Part shown: in pieces, positions 45,447 to 54,969 of the stretch | How positions within the stretch are numbered: position 1 is the stretch's first letter | Layout: every line of letters begins with the position of its first letter | Origin: Klebsiella sp. BIGb0138 | GTDB lineage: Bacteria; Pseudomonadota; Gammaproteobacteria; Enterobacterales; Enterobacteriaceae | Direction of reading: 5' to 3' | Length of the DNA stretch: 64,000 nucleotides | NCBI RefSeq assembly: GCF_004342285.1 | Contig: NZ_SMCV01000001.1 | Location: forward strand, 186,001 to 250,000 | Program-made: the position numbers and the translations under genes | The notes under the pieces: generated by a model | Told to the model about the DNA's origin: nothing | The model's database searches: none | What the model saw: only the letters and a program-made list of their open reading frames with translations

Positions 45447-46352
45447 ATGAAGCGTGGTGACCTTGACGACCTGGCGGCATTCGCCACCGTGGCCAGAACC
45501 GGCAGTTTCACCCGAGCCGGGGCCGAATTAGGTTTGTCCCCGTCGGCACTCAGTCACGCGATGCGCAGCCTGGAACAACGACTGGGTGTGGTCTTGCTGG
45601 CACGAACCACCCGCTCGGTAGCCCCTACAGCCGCGGGCAAACAGCTGTTACAGACGCTGGAACCCGCGCTGACCAGCCTGGCGGAAGGGCTGGAAGGACT
45701 GTCTGATTTTCGCAGCGCTCCGTCCGGCGCTATTCGCCTGACAACGTTCCACTATGCCGCGCGTACCCTTCTCGCGGATAAACTTCCCACCTTTTTACTG
45801 GAACATCCTGACATATCAGTCGAAGTTATTGTGGATGACCACCTGGTGGATATCGTCGCTAACGGCTTTGATGCCGGTATCCGACTCGGCGAAACGGTGG
45901 AACGCGATATGATCGCAGTCCGAATTGGGCCAGATGTCCGCGCACTGGTGGTAGGAACGCCGGACTATTTTGCACGCCATGGAAAACCCACCTCTCCTCT
46001 CGCTTTGGACGAACATATTTGTATTAACTATCGCCTCGTCAGCACGGGGAAGCTCCTGCCATGGGCATTTAAACACGAAGGCCATGAGGTAAAACGCCGG
46101 ACTACGGGTCAGCTGATCGTGAACGATGGCGTTCTGGCTGCGGCGACGGTCAGAGCAGGCGCAGGGCTAGGCATGTTGATGGAGCATGAGGTCGCAGAAG
46201 AACTGGCTGACGGTAGACTCATTTCTGTGCTGGACGAATGGTGCCCAGCCTTTCCAGGCTGTCATTTATACTACCCGAACCGCCGGGTGACTTCAGCGCT
46301 ACGGGCGCTGATTGATACGCTGCGCTGGAAGGATGCCGGCTCCAGCCGGTGA
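45447..46352 (+). CDS. LysR-family transcriptional regulator
   Basis: This 301-aa protein has an N-terminal winged HTH (about 5-65, DLAAFATVARTGSFTRAGAELGLSPSALSHAMRSLE in pattern) and a periplasmic-binding-like effector domain. ATG 45447 has AAGGA 8 nt upstream and is preferred to GTG 45417. The divergent layout with the aldo/keto reductase gene is the usual one for a LysR regulator and its target. Confidence 0.88.
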   Translation: MKRGDLDDLAAFATVARTGSFTRAGAELGLSPSALSHAMRSLEQRLGVVLLARTTRSVAPTAAGKQLLQTLEPALTSLAEGLEGLSDFRSAPSGAIRLTTFHYAARTLLADKLPTFLLEHPDISVEVIVDDHLVDIVANGFDAGIRLGETVERDMIAVRIGPDVRALVVGTPDYFARHGKPTSPLALDEHICINYRLVSTGKLLPWAFKHEGHEVKRRTTGQLIVNDGVLAAATVRAGAGLGMLMEHEVAEELADGRLISVLDEWCPAFPGCHLYYPNRRVTSALRALIDTLRWKDAGSSR

Positions 46353-46505
46353 CGCCATACTCGCCCTGCTGCTACCGTGTCGCAAAAAGTCACAGCCAGA
46401 ATGGTAAAAATCAATAGCCGAACCGTTCTAAACCAAACAACACGTTGCTGAAGCTCGGGTTGTTCCCGATAGTACGGTTTGGCTTCACGACCGGGCGAAC
46501 ATAAA

Positions 46506-46526
46506 AAAAGCCCCGCAGGGCTTTTC
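46506..46526. terminator. Terminator downstream of yaiL-like gene
   Basis: AAAAGCCC/GGGCTTTT with loop CGCA and a run of A's on the left, serving the minus-strand gene. Confidence 0.85.
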
Positions 46527-46552
46527 ATTGGTCAGCATCGTCAACCGGTGAA

Positions 46553-47092
46553 TTACCACATCAAATCATCGGGCACTTTAAAATCGGCGTACGGATCGTC
46601 TTCGTCTTGCTCTTCCTGACTCAGCGCGCTATTTAATACAATGCTGTTCGCATCTCGCTGCGCAATTTTATCGGCTACGCTCGCCGGGATAATCACGTAT
46701 GTGCTTTCGCTATTGTTATCCCCGTCCAGACGAGCAATGGCGAGACGGCCGCTGGTCAGCTGGGCCTGAGTCAGCTTATCGACAAATATTTTTTTAATTA
46801 AATTATTATCGGTGAAGTTAAAACCAATATCGCCTTTTGCAATGTCGATTCTGTTCATTTCAATAAGCTGCTTAACCTGAGCTTTATACTCTTTAGATAA
46901 AGCGGCCTGTTTTTGTTGTTCGCTTAGCTGCTTATCACGCTCAAGCTGCGTTTTTTTATTTTCCTCGACAGCCGCTCTTGCCTCCCGGGCCTGAACGCGT
47001 GATTTTTTGGCCGTCCTCTGGACTTTGGCCATTTTTTTGCTGGTTACTAATCCAGCTTTGAGCATTTGCTCTTGTAAGGTCAGTTTTGTCAT
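46553..47092 (-). CDS. DUF2058 nucleolar-like basic protein (YaiL family)
   Basis: This 179-aa protein starts MTKLTLQEQMLKAGLV. Residues about 15-80 are a highly charged Lys/Arg/Glu/Gln helix, probably coiled coil or nucleic-acid binding, followed by a small domain ending in DDPYADFKVPDDLMW. It matches the YaiL family, whose function is unknown. In E. coli yaiL is at a different chromosomal place, so this may be a moved or additional copy. Confidence 0.85.
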   Translation of the reverse strand: MTKLTLQEQMLKAGLVTSKKMAKVQRTAKKSRVQAREARAAVEENKKTQLERDKQLSEQQKQAALSKEYKAQVKQLIEMNRIDIAKGDIGFNFTDNNLIKKIFVDKLTQAQLTSGRLAIARLDGDNNSESTYVIIPASVADKIAQRDANSIVLNSALSQEEQDEDDPYADFKVPDDLMW

Positions 47093-47348
47093 CTTCGTTG
47101 CTAAGCCCGTTGCACATTTTGTAGGATTATACCCGTAATTTTTAAGGCTGTACCAGCTTGCAGGAACGGCTAACGATACGGGTTGCGTCCGAAAGGAGTG
47201 CGCTAAGGCCGCCGGGAGCTGCGTCCAGGATCGGTTTGCTTACCGAACATCCCCCTTTCTCACCGCTTGCGCACCCGCTCGTTCCCCCGTATTTTGAGCA
47301 TTCTGCTCTGCCCGTTAGGGTAATCACTGCTTTGGCTAACGAGGGATA

Positions 47349-47684
47349 ATGGAACGCTTGTTTGTCTACGGGACGCTACGTCCGGGCTATGCTAATGCCC
47401 ATATTCTGGAAAACATCGGTGGGGAGTGGCTGCCGGGGTCGGTAACGGGGACATTTTATGAGCGCGGCTGGGGAGCGGCTGCCGATTTTCCTGGGATCGT
47501 TCTGGATAATCAAGGTCCGCTCGTCCACGGTTACCTGTTTTTCTCCGCGAACCTGGCAGCGCACTGGCCAATGCTGGATGAATTTGAAGAGGGCTACGAC
47601 CGCGTTGAGGTGGAAGTAACCACGGCAGAGGGTCAGCGCGTTACGGCATGGATCTATCAGCTACAGCCACCAACGACCGCGTAA
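47349..47684 (+). CDS. Gamma-glutamylcyclotransferase-like (AIG2/YtfP) protein
   Basis: This 111-aa protein has the family motif VYGTLRPG (6-13) that binds the carboxylate and a candidate catalytic Glu in LDEFEEGYDR (about 76-85). Members act on gamma-glutamyl amines or peptides. The substrate here is unknown. GAGGG lies before the ATG. It is monocistronic. Confidence 0.85.
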   Translation: MERLFVYGTLRPGYANAHILENIGGEWLPGSVTGTFYERGWGAAADFPGIVLDNQGPLVHGYLFFSANLAAHWPMLDEFEEGYDRVEVEVTTAEGQRVTAWIYQLQPPTTA

Positions 47685-47759
47685 TATTGCCCTGCTCCGG
47701 GAATTCCGCTTTAACGCCTCGCCAGGCATAACCCAGGCGAGACGTTTTTCAGGGCTCGG

Positions 47760-48788
47760 CTATGCCTCGCGCCAGCCCATCGCCGGAGCGACATGCTGCA
47801 GAATAGATTCGATAACGTGCACGTTGTAATCCACGCCCAGCTGATTTGGCACGGTCAGCAACAAGGTGTCCGCTTCGGCAATCGCTTCATCCTGTTTCAG
47901 CTGCTCGATCAGCTTATCCGGTGCGGCGGCATAGCTGCGCCCGAATATCGCCCGGGTTTTCTCATCCAGGAAACCGACCTTATCGCTATCGTCGCGGCTT
48001 GAACCAAAGTACATCCGGTCGCGATCGTCCATCAGCGCGAAAATGCTGCGGCTCACCGAGACGCGGGGCGTCCGCGTGTGCCCCGCCTGCGCCCAGGCCT
48101 CGCGATAGGCACGGATCTGTTTTGCCTGCTGAATGTGGAACGGCTCGCCGGTTTCATCGTCCTTTAATGTCGAACTTTGCAGGTTCATACCCAGCTTCGC
48201 GGCCCACATCGCCGTAGCGTTTGAACCGGCCCCCCACCAGATACGCTCGCGTAACCCCTCGGAGTATGGCTCAGGGCGCAGCAGGCCCGGCGGGTTCGGG
48301 AACATCGGCTGCGGATTGGGTTTCGCAAAACCTTCACCACGCAGCACATCCAACAGCACTTCGGTATGGCGGCGCGCCATATCAGACTCGTTTTCCCCTT
48401 CCGCAGGAACGTAGCCGAAATGGCGCCAGCCATCAATGACCTGCTCCGGTGAGCCACGGCTGATCCCCAGCTGTAGACGCCCGCCGGCGATCAAATCCGC
48501 CGCCCCCGCCTCCTCCGCCATATACAACGGGTTCTCATAGCGCATGTCGATGACGCCGGTACCAATTTCAATACGCCGGGTTTTCGCGCCTATCGCGGCC
48601 AGCAGAGGGAACGGCGAGCTCAGCTGGCGGGCAAAGTGATGCACCCTGAACCAGGCTCCGTCGGCCCCCAGCTCTTCAGCGGCAACGGCCAGATCGATGG
48701 ATTGCAACAATGCGTCAGCGGCCGAGCGGGTGCCGGACTGCGGCGATGGCGTCCAGTGACCAAATGACAAAAATCCAATCTTTTTCAT
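47760..48788 (-). CDS. LLM-class flavin-dependent oxidoreductase
   Basis: This 342-aa bacterial-luciferase-like TIM barrel has the family features AEELGADGAWFRVHHF, IEIGTGVIDMRYENPLYMAEEA and LGISRGSPEQV. It should use FMNH2 supplied by a separate reductase to oxidise an organic substrate, which is unknown. No partner reductase is adjacent. Confidence 0.87.
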   Translation of the reverse strand: MKKIGFLSFGHWTPSPQSGTRSAADALLQSIDLAVAAEELGADGAWFRVHHFARQLSSPFPLLAAIGAKTRRIEIGTGVIDMRYENPLYMAEEAGAADLIAGGRLQLGISRGSPEQVIDGWRHFGYVPAEGENESDMARRHTEVLLDVLRGEGFAKPNPQPMFPNPPGLLRPEPYSEGLRERIWWGAGSNATAMWAAKLGMNLQSSTLKDDETGEPFHIQQAKQIRAYREAWAQAGHTRTPRVSVSRSIFALMDDRDRMYFGSSRDDSDKVGFLDEKTRAIFGRSYAAAPDKLIEQLKQDEAIAEADTLLLTVPNQLGVDYNVHVIESILQHVAPAMGWREA

Positions 48789-48979
48789 GACGTATTTATC
48801 CTGGTTGCAGGGAGATGTTCAGCAGATGAGGTATCATTGGTCATCGAACGTACCTGGCCCTGCCTTGTGTGACCTCTACTCTACGCATTACCCGTTGAGA
48901 ATAAATATCGGTTGTTTAACATAAAGCATCAAATAAATTGACGGATGTCCGCCGAACCTTACTCCGGCGGTCTGTGACA

Positions 48980-49960
48980 TTAATCCGTATTACGCCCGTA
49001 TATCTCCAGCACCAGTTGCGTCGTACGCCGGGCGTCGCGGCCGCTGCACAAAGGCGAGCTCCCGGTCTTAACCGCCCGGGCAAAATCATGAAGTATGGCT
49101 TCATGGCGCGACGTGTCCGTCACTACCGCACTACGCGCGCCGTCATCTGCGGCCGTCACCAGCGTGCTCGCCGGGTTAGCGACTCCGTCAATATCCCACT
49201 GCGTGATCCGATCGTCCGTTAGCGTAAAGGTGCCTTTTTCACAGCAGACTTCGAGGCGCGCAGCATAACCCGGCCGCGCGCAGGTAGAAGCGACTATCGT
49301 CCCAATCATGCCGTTGGCATGACGCAGCAGCACGGCGCCATGATCTTCGGCCTCCATCCGGTGGGCAAAGGTCGCGAGTTCACTGGTGACACGCGCCGGC
49401 ATACCAAACAACCAGATATAGTTATCGATATTGTGCGCAGCCTGCTGAATAAAAACGCCACCGCCGTCAATTTCATAGCCGCCACGATACTCTGCGCTGT
49501 CGTAATAGGCCTGCTCGCGCCAGAACCGACAGGAAAGATCGGCGGCGTAACATTTTCCCAGCACGCCGCTATCGACCATTTTTTTTACCGCCATGTTGTC
49601 CGGATAGGTCCGCCGCTGGAAGGCAACGGCCAGCACCACGCCAGCCTTTTCGGCGCGGTTAATGATCTGGTCAGCGGCGGCGAGGGTGATATCCAGCGGT
49701 TTCTCAACCAGAATATGTTTGCCTGCCTGTGCGGCGGCAATCGCACTCTGATGATGTAACCCATTAGGTGTGGTGATAATCACGGCATCAAAGGGCCGAT
49801 CCACCGCGTCCAGGCTGTTCCAGCAGGCTAAGTCTGGCGCCGATTGCGGCGCGCGACAGCTGCGCGAAACACAGCCCACAATGTCAGCATGGTCGATGTT
49901 TTTTACCGCCCGAAGATAGGTATTACTGATATTTCCGCTGCCTACGATGACATATTTCAT
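48980..49960 (-). CDS. Gfo/Idh/MocA-family NAD(P)-dependent oxidoreductase
   Basis: This 326-aa protein has an N-terminal Rossmann fold (VGSGNISNTYLRAV) and the family motif VEKPLD (about 91-96). The C-terminal barrel carries an HN pair in QQAAHNIDNY. Such enzymes oxidise or reduce sugars and sugar acids. It lies 98 bp downstream of a polygalacturonase gene on the same strand, so galacturonate or an oligomer derivative is the likely substrate. GGAGGG precedes the ATG. Confidence 0.88.
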   Translation of the reverse strand: MKYVIVGSGNISNTYLRAVKNIDHADIVGCVSRSCRAPQSAPDLACWNSLDAVDRPFDAVIITTPNGLHHQSAIAAAQAGKHILVEKPLDITLAAADQIINRAEKAGVVLAVAFQRRTYPDNMAVKKMVDSGVLGKCYAADLSCRFWREQAYYDSAEYRGGYEIDGGGVFIQQAAHNIDNYIWLFGMPARVTSELATFAHRMEAEDHGAVLLRHANGMIGTIVASTCARPGYAARLEVCCEKGTFTLTDDRITQWDIDGVANPASTLVTAADDGARSAVVTDTSRHEAILHDFARAVKTGSSPLCSGRDARRTTQLVLEIYGRNTD

Positions 49961-50058
49961 TTACCCTCCAGGAATCAGTCCCCGGCCCAGCCGGTGACGC
50001 AAGGCTAAGCCGCTGCCGTCATTTCCGCCCAACGGATCTTATCAGGGCGGTTCACCGG

Positions 50059-51351
50059 CTAACGCTCATACGTATCATTTTCTGCCTGAGTGAGGGTCGG
50101 CGCATTCACCGTGACCTGATCAAACCGCAGCCCCTTCACCCCGGCTATTTTGCCAAATTCTGTCGCATCGATATCAATGGCGCTTAAGGTCAGGCCGTCA
50201 ATCGCCAGCTCCGGATACCCTTCAATAAAGAACGCGCGGGAAAAACCCTCCTGCTGCCCGCGGCGGGCTGAAATATCGCGAATCTCAATGGCGGAGACCC
50301 GCGTTAAACCGGCCTCGCCATCAACACCTTCGGCCAGATCGCGCCAGTGGGCCGGGGCATCGGTAAGATTTTCCCGCGCGCCGTAGCTATAGAGAGGGAA
50401 CCAGTTCAGTTGGATCATCAGCGGAAAGGTGACATCCAACAGATCGAGATGGCGAACCGTAATATCACGAATAAACCCGCCGCGATTACGCGCGGATTTA
50501 ATGCGAAACCCCACGCCGGTACCGCGAAAACGGTTCTGTTCGATGGTAATACGTTCAATGCCGCCGGAGGTTTCGCTGCCGAGGGTAATCCCGGAACCGC
50601 GTAGCAGCGTACAATGGCGAATCACCACATCCCGCGACGCTCGCCCCTGCAACGCGGCCGCTTTTCCCCGCCCTGCCTTCACGCAGATATTGTCATCATT
50701 ACAGGAGACGGTACATCCTTCAATCAGGACCTGTTCACATGAGTCGACGTCAATTCCGTCGGTGCTGGGGCCCGCGGAATTAGCAATCGTCAGGTTCTGG
50801 ACGCATAGACGACGCGAATAGCACAGGTGCAGATTCCAGAAACCTGACTCGCGACTGGTGAAATCCTGTAACAGGATAGTATCGCTCTCGTAGACCACAA
50901 TATTACGCGGCCGCTGACAATCATAATCGACCACCCAGCGTAACCCCTTCGCCGCGTATGTTTCCAGCATGCCGCCGCGGCCGTCGCTCCCCCAGAAAGC
51001 CTCCCACCAGCTGACACCCTGACCATCGATGGTACCCGCCCCGCTAACCTGCACATTCTGGCAGCGATGAATATTGATGATGCCTGCCGGCCAGGGCATA
51101 TCGATACCGGCCACCCGCGTGGTTATCAGAGGGTAATCGGCAAGGTTCTGACTGCCGAGTAACAGTGCATCTTTGGCTAAATGGAGGGTAATGTCGCTTT
51201 TCAGAAACAGCGCTCCGCTAAGAAAGCGTCCGGCGGGGATCAGGATCGTGTCGCCGGTTTTGGCGCTATCGATGGTTTGCTGGATAGCGGATGTTGCCAG
51301 CCGCGTGGCCAGCGGGTCTGCGCCAAAGTCGCGAATATTAAGGATTGCCAT
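50059..51351 (-). CDS. GH28-family polygalacturonase-like glycoside hydrolase
   Basis: This 430-aa right-handed beta-helix protein starts MAILNIRDFGADPL. GH28 landmarks are NSAGPSTDGIDVDSCEQVLI (catalytic Asp in the DGID stretch) and CNDDNICVKAGR (two further Asp), then GITLGSETSGG. It has no signal peptide, so it acts in the cytoplasm on imported oligomers rather than on polymer. ATG 51351 has AGGAG 8 nt upstream. ATG 51384 does not. It is transcribed ahead of the Gfo/Idh gene. It resembles the cytoplasmic oligogalacturonide or rhamnogalacturonide hydrolases. Confidence 0.88.
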   Translation of the reverse strand: MAILNIRDFGADPLATRLATSAIQQTIDSAKTGDTILIPAGRFLSGALFLKSDITLHLAKDALLLGSQNLADYPLITTRVAGIDMPWPAGIINIHRCQNVQVSGAGTIDGQGVSWWEAFWGSDGRGGMLETYAAKGLRWVVDYDCQRPRNIVVYESDTILLQDFTSRESGFWNLHLCYSRRLCVQNLTIANSAGPSTDGIDVDSCEQVLIEGCTVSCNDDNICVKAGRGKAAALQGRASRDVVIRHCTLLRGSGITLGSETSGGIERITIEQNRFRGTGVGFRIKSARNRGGFIRDITVRHLDLLDVTFPLMIQLNWFPLYSYGARENLTDAPAHWRDLAEGVDGEAGLTRVSAIEIRDISARRGQQEGFSRAFFIEGYPELAIDGLTLSAIDIDATEFGKIAGVKGLRFDQVTVNAPTLTQAENDTYER

Positions 51352-51725
51352 CGTTATCTCCTGCTCAAAATGAACCGGGATCATAATCGTTTAGCAGCGG
51401 AGCAACCTTTACATAGGCGCCAGGCGCCGTCCGTCGATGGCAATATCGGCATAAAAAGCGCTGTGCCGATCGCATTTACTGGGCTAAAAGTTCGGGCATC
51501 CCATCAAAACCGTATCTATGTGGGTGCTGCTATGCCACAGAGACCAGCGAGGACATGGCTGCGGGGAAACGGAATAGACAATAAAAAACTGTTTCTTCCT
51601 TAAACAAGCATGATATTTCGAGGAAAGATAAGATTATAACTTATGCAGCCATCTCATCCTGGATGCAATCAGCGTATCAGAGCCGTTTTCACCCCTCCCG
51701 GTAGCGCACTCTTCTCCCTTCCTCG
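51352..51725. other. Intergenic region upstream of GH28 gene
   Basis: This 374-bp region has no gene I can support. It should contain the GH28 promoter on the minus strand. No clear CRP or KdgR-type site was recognised. Confidence 0.45.
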
Positions 51726-52028
51726 TTATAGAGCAGAACAATTATCCGCGCTTAACCGATACTCCAGCTGGTAGAGCGCATTTTTTAATTCAGCCCTGAG
51801 GTCTTGATTCGCCCGGCCAGCCGCCGTTGAGGCAAAGACGGCCTTATCGTAGATATCATTTAGCATCACGGCGACAGACGGTGCCATATTGCGGCAAAGT
51901 AAATAGCTAAGCACCCTGGCTCTTGTCAGACATTCACAGGATTGTGGGGAGGTGGTCGCCAGAATGGCACTATTCACTTCATGCTTGAATTGTTGAAAAT
52001 CAGATAGATACTGTGATTTTTTCTTCAT
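51726..52028 (-). CDS. Hypothetical 100-aa protein
   Basis: I do not recognise this frame. It encodes a predicted helical soluble protein with three Cys (CECLTRARVLSYLLC) and no signal peptide. Codon use looks coding and the composition is protein-like. The ribosome site is poor (AGGA only 2-3 nt from the ATG). Confidence 0.45.
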   Translation of the reverse strand: MKKKSQYLSDFQQFKHEVNSAILATTSPQSCECLTRARVLSYLLCRNMAPSVAVMLNDIYDKAVFASTAAGRANQDLRAELKNALYQLEYRLSADNCSAL

Positions 52029-52551
52029 ATTCCTGATGCCACCCAGCCAACAATAATATTATTAAAATATAAAATCCTTTTTAACATTAAGCGCTATTAA
52101 TATATTTCGCCGCAGTAAAAAGCGCCTCGCAGAACTATCACCCCATCCAGTCGACACGATACCCTCACTACGGAAGATTTCATTTTGTGCAAGAGGATAG
52201 ACCTTGTCCATGATTTTATATTGAATTTTTGTTCTGTTTGTAAAGCGTTTAGAAAGTCGCCTCTTCACGTTGCTGGCGCGCGACGCTATGCATAGAGTGA
52301 AACGGCGGATGGCAGCATAGTCTAAAGCCATCAGATATTCCGCAGGATAATTTATCACGTAGCCAGGATGCAGCGTATATAAACCCGTAACATCAGCATA
52401 AGAAAATTAATGTCATTACAAATATTGATCGTGTAAATCGTTGTAATTGTGGATATTTACAGTTTACATGATTGATCTAAAACAATATTCACCGCCCATT
52501 TTTTGTAATCATAGCCCCGCATTTCCGCTTGACTAAAACAAAGGAGTTGTT

Positions 52552-52830
52552 ATGAAAAAGGTCATTACTGCCATTGCTGCCGCCTCTATTTTTGTGTCCA
52601 TGAATGGTTTTGCTTCAATGCTCATTTCAAAAGATGAAGCGCATCACTTCAAATATGAGTATGTTGATAATATCTCTGTGGGGGCGTCCGGAGGTGAAAT
52701 ATCATCGCCAATGGATCTACATGAAAAGTTATCCCAGCTGGCCGATAAGAAAGGTGGGAAATATTACGTCATTATCTCAGCCAGAGAACACGGCCCAAAC
52801 TTTGAAGCCACCGCTGAAGTATTCAAATAA
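52552..52830 (+). CDS. DUF1471 (YdgH/BhsA/McbA-like) periplasmic stress protein
   Basis: This 92-aa protein has a signal peptide of about 21 residues ending NGFA and a DUF1471 core (SVGASGGEISSPMDLHEKLS, then KYYVIISAREHGPNF). Small members of this family are exported and linked to stress, biofilm and copper or acid responses. The paralogue identity is unclear. GGAG lies 6 nt before the ATG. It is monocistronic. Confidence 0.9.
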   Translation: MKKVITAIAAASIFVSMNGFASMLISKDEAHHFKYEYVDNISVGASGGEISSPMDLHEKLSQLADKKGGKYYVIISAREHGPNFEATAEVFK

Positions 52831-52854
52831 TAGATAGTATTGTTATTACTCCCG

Positions 52855-52878
52855 AGGCCGCAGCAGACGATGCGGCCT
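52855..52878 (+). terminator. Hairpin after DUF1471 gene
   Basis: AGGCCGCA/TGCGGCCT with an 8-nt loop and TTAA following. Confidence 0.65.
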
Positions 52879-53217
52879 TAACCTCTGCTCCCGGCCCGCT
52901 GAACGCGCGTTCCCCCGGCAGATTCCCCGGGGTAAGAGTGAGCAGAGATTCACCGTAGCTCCCCCGCCGACATGCTCAGCGCACGATAACGAAACGGCTG
53001 CGGGCATTCGCACGCCCCGCGCTTGCGGCGCTCAGCGACAGAATCCCCTTCCTCCTCCCGGGAGGATTGCTGTATAACAAATATCAGAATATATATGATA
53101 AATTTTTGAAGGCTGTCATACCTTACCAGGCCGCAGAACCTTAGAATCAGCACGTCATACCGGGAGAAACAGGCGCCGGGTACCGTTTTATCACCCTGAT
53201 TTTATAAGGAGAATCTG
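52879..53217. other. Intergenic region before Gfo/Idh gene
   Basis: This 339-bp region has no supported gene. The last 170 bp are AT-rich and should hold the promoter of the dehydrogenase gene. Confidence 0.45.
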
Positions 53218-54168
53218 ATGACTGATATCGTCAACTGGGGGGTACTGGGCTATGCCCGGATAGCCCGACTGTCCGTTATTCCGGCCATCGAACGGGCGGC
53301 AAACGCCCGGCTGCTCGGGGTAGCATCACGCAAACCTGACGAACTCCCCACGGATAAGTGGGAGAGAAGTTATGCCAGCTATGCCGACCTGCTGGCGGAT
53401 AGCGATATTCAGGCGGTTTATATTCCCTTACCCAATTCGTTACATAAAGAGTGGGTTATTCGGGCGCTGGAAGCGGGCAAACACGTGTTATGCGAGAAAC
53501 CGCTGGGATTAGATGCCGCCGAAGTGGCGGCCATGCAGCAGGTCGCAAGCCGGCATAAGCGTATTCTGATGGAAGCCTTTATGTACCGCTATACCGACCG
53601 GATGCGGGTAGTGCAAGAGGTGCTGGACGGCGGGGAATTAGGCGAATTACGCCATATCAATGCCACCTTCCGCTTCCTGCTGGATCGTCCCAATACGATC
53701 AAGATGCAAGCCGAACTCGGCGGCGGCGCCCTGTATGATGTGGGATGCTATCCGGTCAACTTTCTCGGGATGGTCACCGGGCGCATACCGCGCCGTTGCC
53801 AGGTGCTGAGCGAGAGGCATCAGGGCGTAGATACCAATTTGTCGGCGCTGTTGCAGTACGACGATGGTCTTATTGCCAATATTCACTGTGGTTTCAATGC
53901 ATTCGGGCGAAACTATGCGGAAATTATCGGCGACAAAGGCATGCTCTGTATCGACACGCCTTTCCTGGATGATGCGGGAGAAATTTATCTGCATAGCGCT
54001 CAGGGGGTACGCGCCCTTTCCGTCGCGCAAGCGGATCGCTATCAGGCGGAAATTCACCACTTTTCCGCCGCCGTGCTAAACCAGCCCGCACGGCTGATAT
54101 CCCTCCAGGAAAGCCTGCGGAACATGCAGGTGCTGGACATGATTCGTCACGCTCAACTCCCCGGCTGA
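53218..54168 (+). CDS. Gfo/Idh/MocA-family oxidoreductase
   Basis: This 316-aa protein has a Rossmann domain start (WGVLGYARIAR), CEKPLGLDA (about 95-103) with the conserved EKP and a C-terminal barrel with YDVGCYPVNFLG, where the D..H-type pair of dihydrodiol-dehydrogenase-like members is replaced by a Tyr-containing motif. It probably oxidises a pyranose or related cyclic alcohol with NAD(P). GGAG precedes the ATG. It stands alone between terminators. Confidence 0.87.
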   Translation: MTDIVNWGVLGYARIARLSVIPAIERAANARLLGVASRKPDELPTDKWERSYASYADLLADSDIQAVYIPLPNSLHKEWVIRALEAGKHVLCEKPLGLDAAEVAAMQQVASRHKRILMEAFMYRYTDRMRVVQEVLDGGELGELRHINATFRFLLDRPNTIKMQAELGGGALYDVGCYPVNFLGMVTGRIPRRCQVLSERHQGVDTNLSALLQYDDGLIANIHCGFNAFGRNYAEIIGDKGMLCIDTPFLDDAGEIYLHSAQGVRALSVAQADRYQAEIHHFSAAVLNQPARLISLQESLRNMQVLDMIRHAQLPG

Positions 54169-54221
54169 ACAGCGACGTCGCCGTTGGCGCCGTTGAGCGC
54201 GCCTCACCAGTTTTTCATATC

Positions 54222-54242
54222 AAGCCACACGGCGTGTGGCTT
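54222..54242 (+). terminator. Hairpin after Gfo/Idh gene
   Basis: AAGCCACAC/GTGTGGCTT closes on GGC, 53 bp after the stop. Confidence 0.7.
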
Positions 54243-54332
54243 TGGTGATTAATTTTCGCATTCGCCCCATTGCAGCGAATAGATTCGCCTCCTGCAGCGT
54301 TAACTCCTTATCTGAGCCAAGGAGTTTCCATT

Positions 54333-54902
54333 ATGAACCGTTTCCCCCCGCTGCTGCTCGTAACGCTGATGATAAGCCCGCTCCTGCATGCAAAGCCGCT
54401 TAACTACGCCATCGACACGGAAAGTACCGCCATCCAGCTCACGTGGCGCGCCTTCGGCGGCGTCCAGTCCTGGGCCAACATTCACGGCGTGACGGGTGAC
54501 GTGACGCTGGATCCGCAAAACGAGTTCAACGATCGTATCAGGGTAAAAATTCCTGTCGCCACCCTCGTCGCCTCCAACGCCTTGTTGACCTGGCAGCTAA
54601 AAAGCAACCTGTTTTTTGACGCCGGACGCTACCCGTATATCACCTTCATCAGTGACAGAGTGGTAATGCAGGACGCGGGTCATATGCGGATCTTTGGCTC
54701 GCTGCGGGTCAAAGATATCCGGCGGCCGGTTATCCTCGACACCACGCTCGAAGCGCAAACAGGGTTATCGCCAGAGGATGGTGACCTGGCGCTCCATGCC
54801 GCCAGCGCGATTTCACGTTCCGCCTACAACATGGACAGCTTCGCGATGGTGGTGGATGACCGGATCGCAATCGCGATTGCCATCCGCGCCACCAGGTCCT
54901 AG
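54333..54902 (+). CDS. YceI-family periplasmic lipid-binding-like protein
   Basis: This 189-aa protein has a Sec signal peptide (about 20 residues, cleavage near LLHA) and the YceI lipocalin-like barrel (YAIDTESTAIQLTWRAFGG, later FISDRVV). Members bind isoprenoid-type lipids in the periplasm. AAGGAG lies 8 nt before the ATG. It faces a cytochrome b561 gene; in E. coli yceI and yceJ form a pair in the same direction, here they are convergent, so this is likely a separate paralogous pair. Confidence 0.87.
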   Translation: MNRFPPLLLVTLMISPLLHAKPLNYAIDTESTAIQLTWRAFGGVQSWANIHGVTGDVTLDPQNEFNDRIRVKIPVATLVASNALLTWQLKSNLFFDAGRYPYITFISDRVVMQDAGHMRIFGSLRVKDIRRPVILDTTLEAQTGLSPEDGDLALHAASAISRSAYNMDSFAMVVDDRIAIAIAIRATRS

Positions 54903-54969
54903 GCCAGCGGCCTCACTGTATTTTTTATCCAGGCGGTTGATGAAAACGCGTTCTTCAACCGCCGGGCTA

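Noticed and set aside
52062..52358. 98-codon frame on the minus strand near the hypothetical gene at 51.7-52.0 kb
   Set aside because: Composition is basic and irregular, with no ribosome site, no domain and AT-rich sequence. I could not support it.
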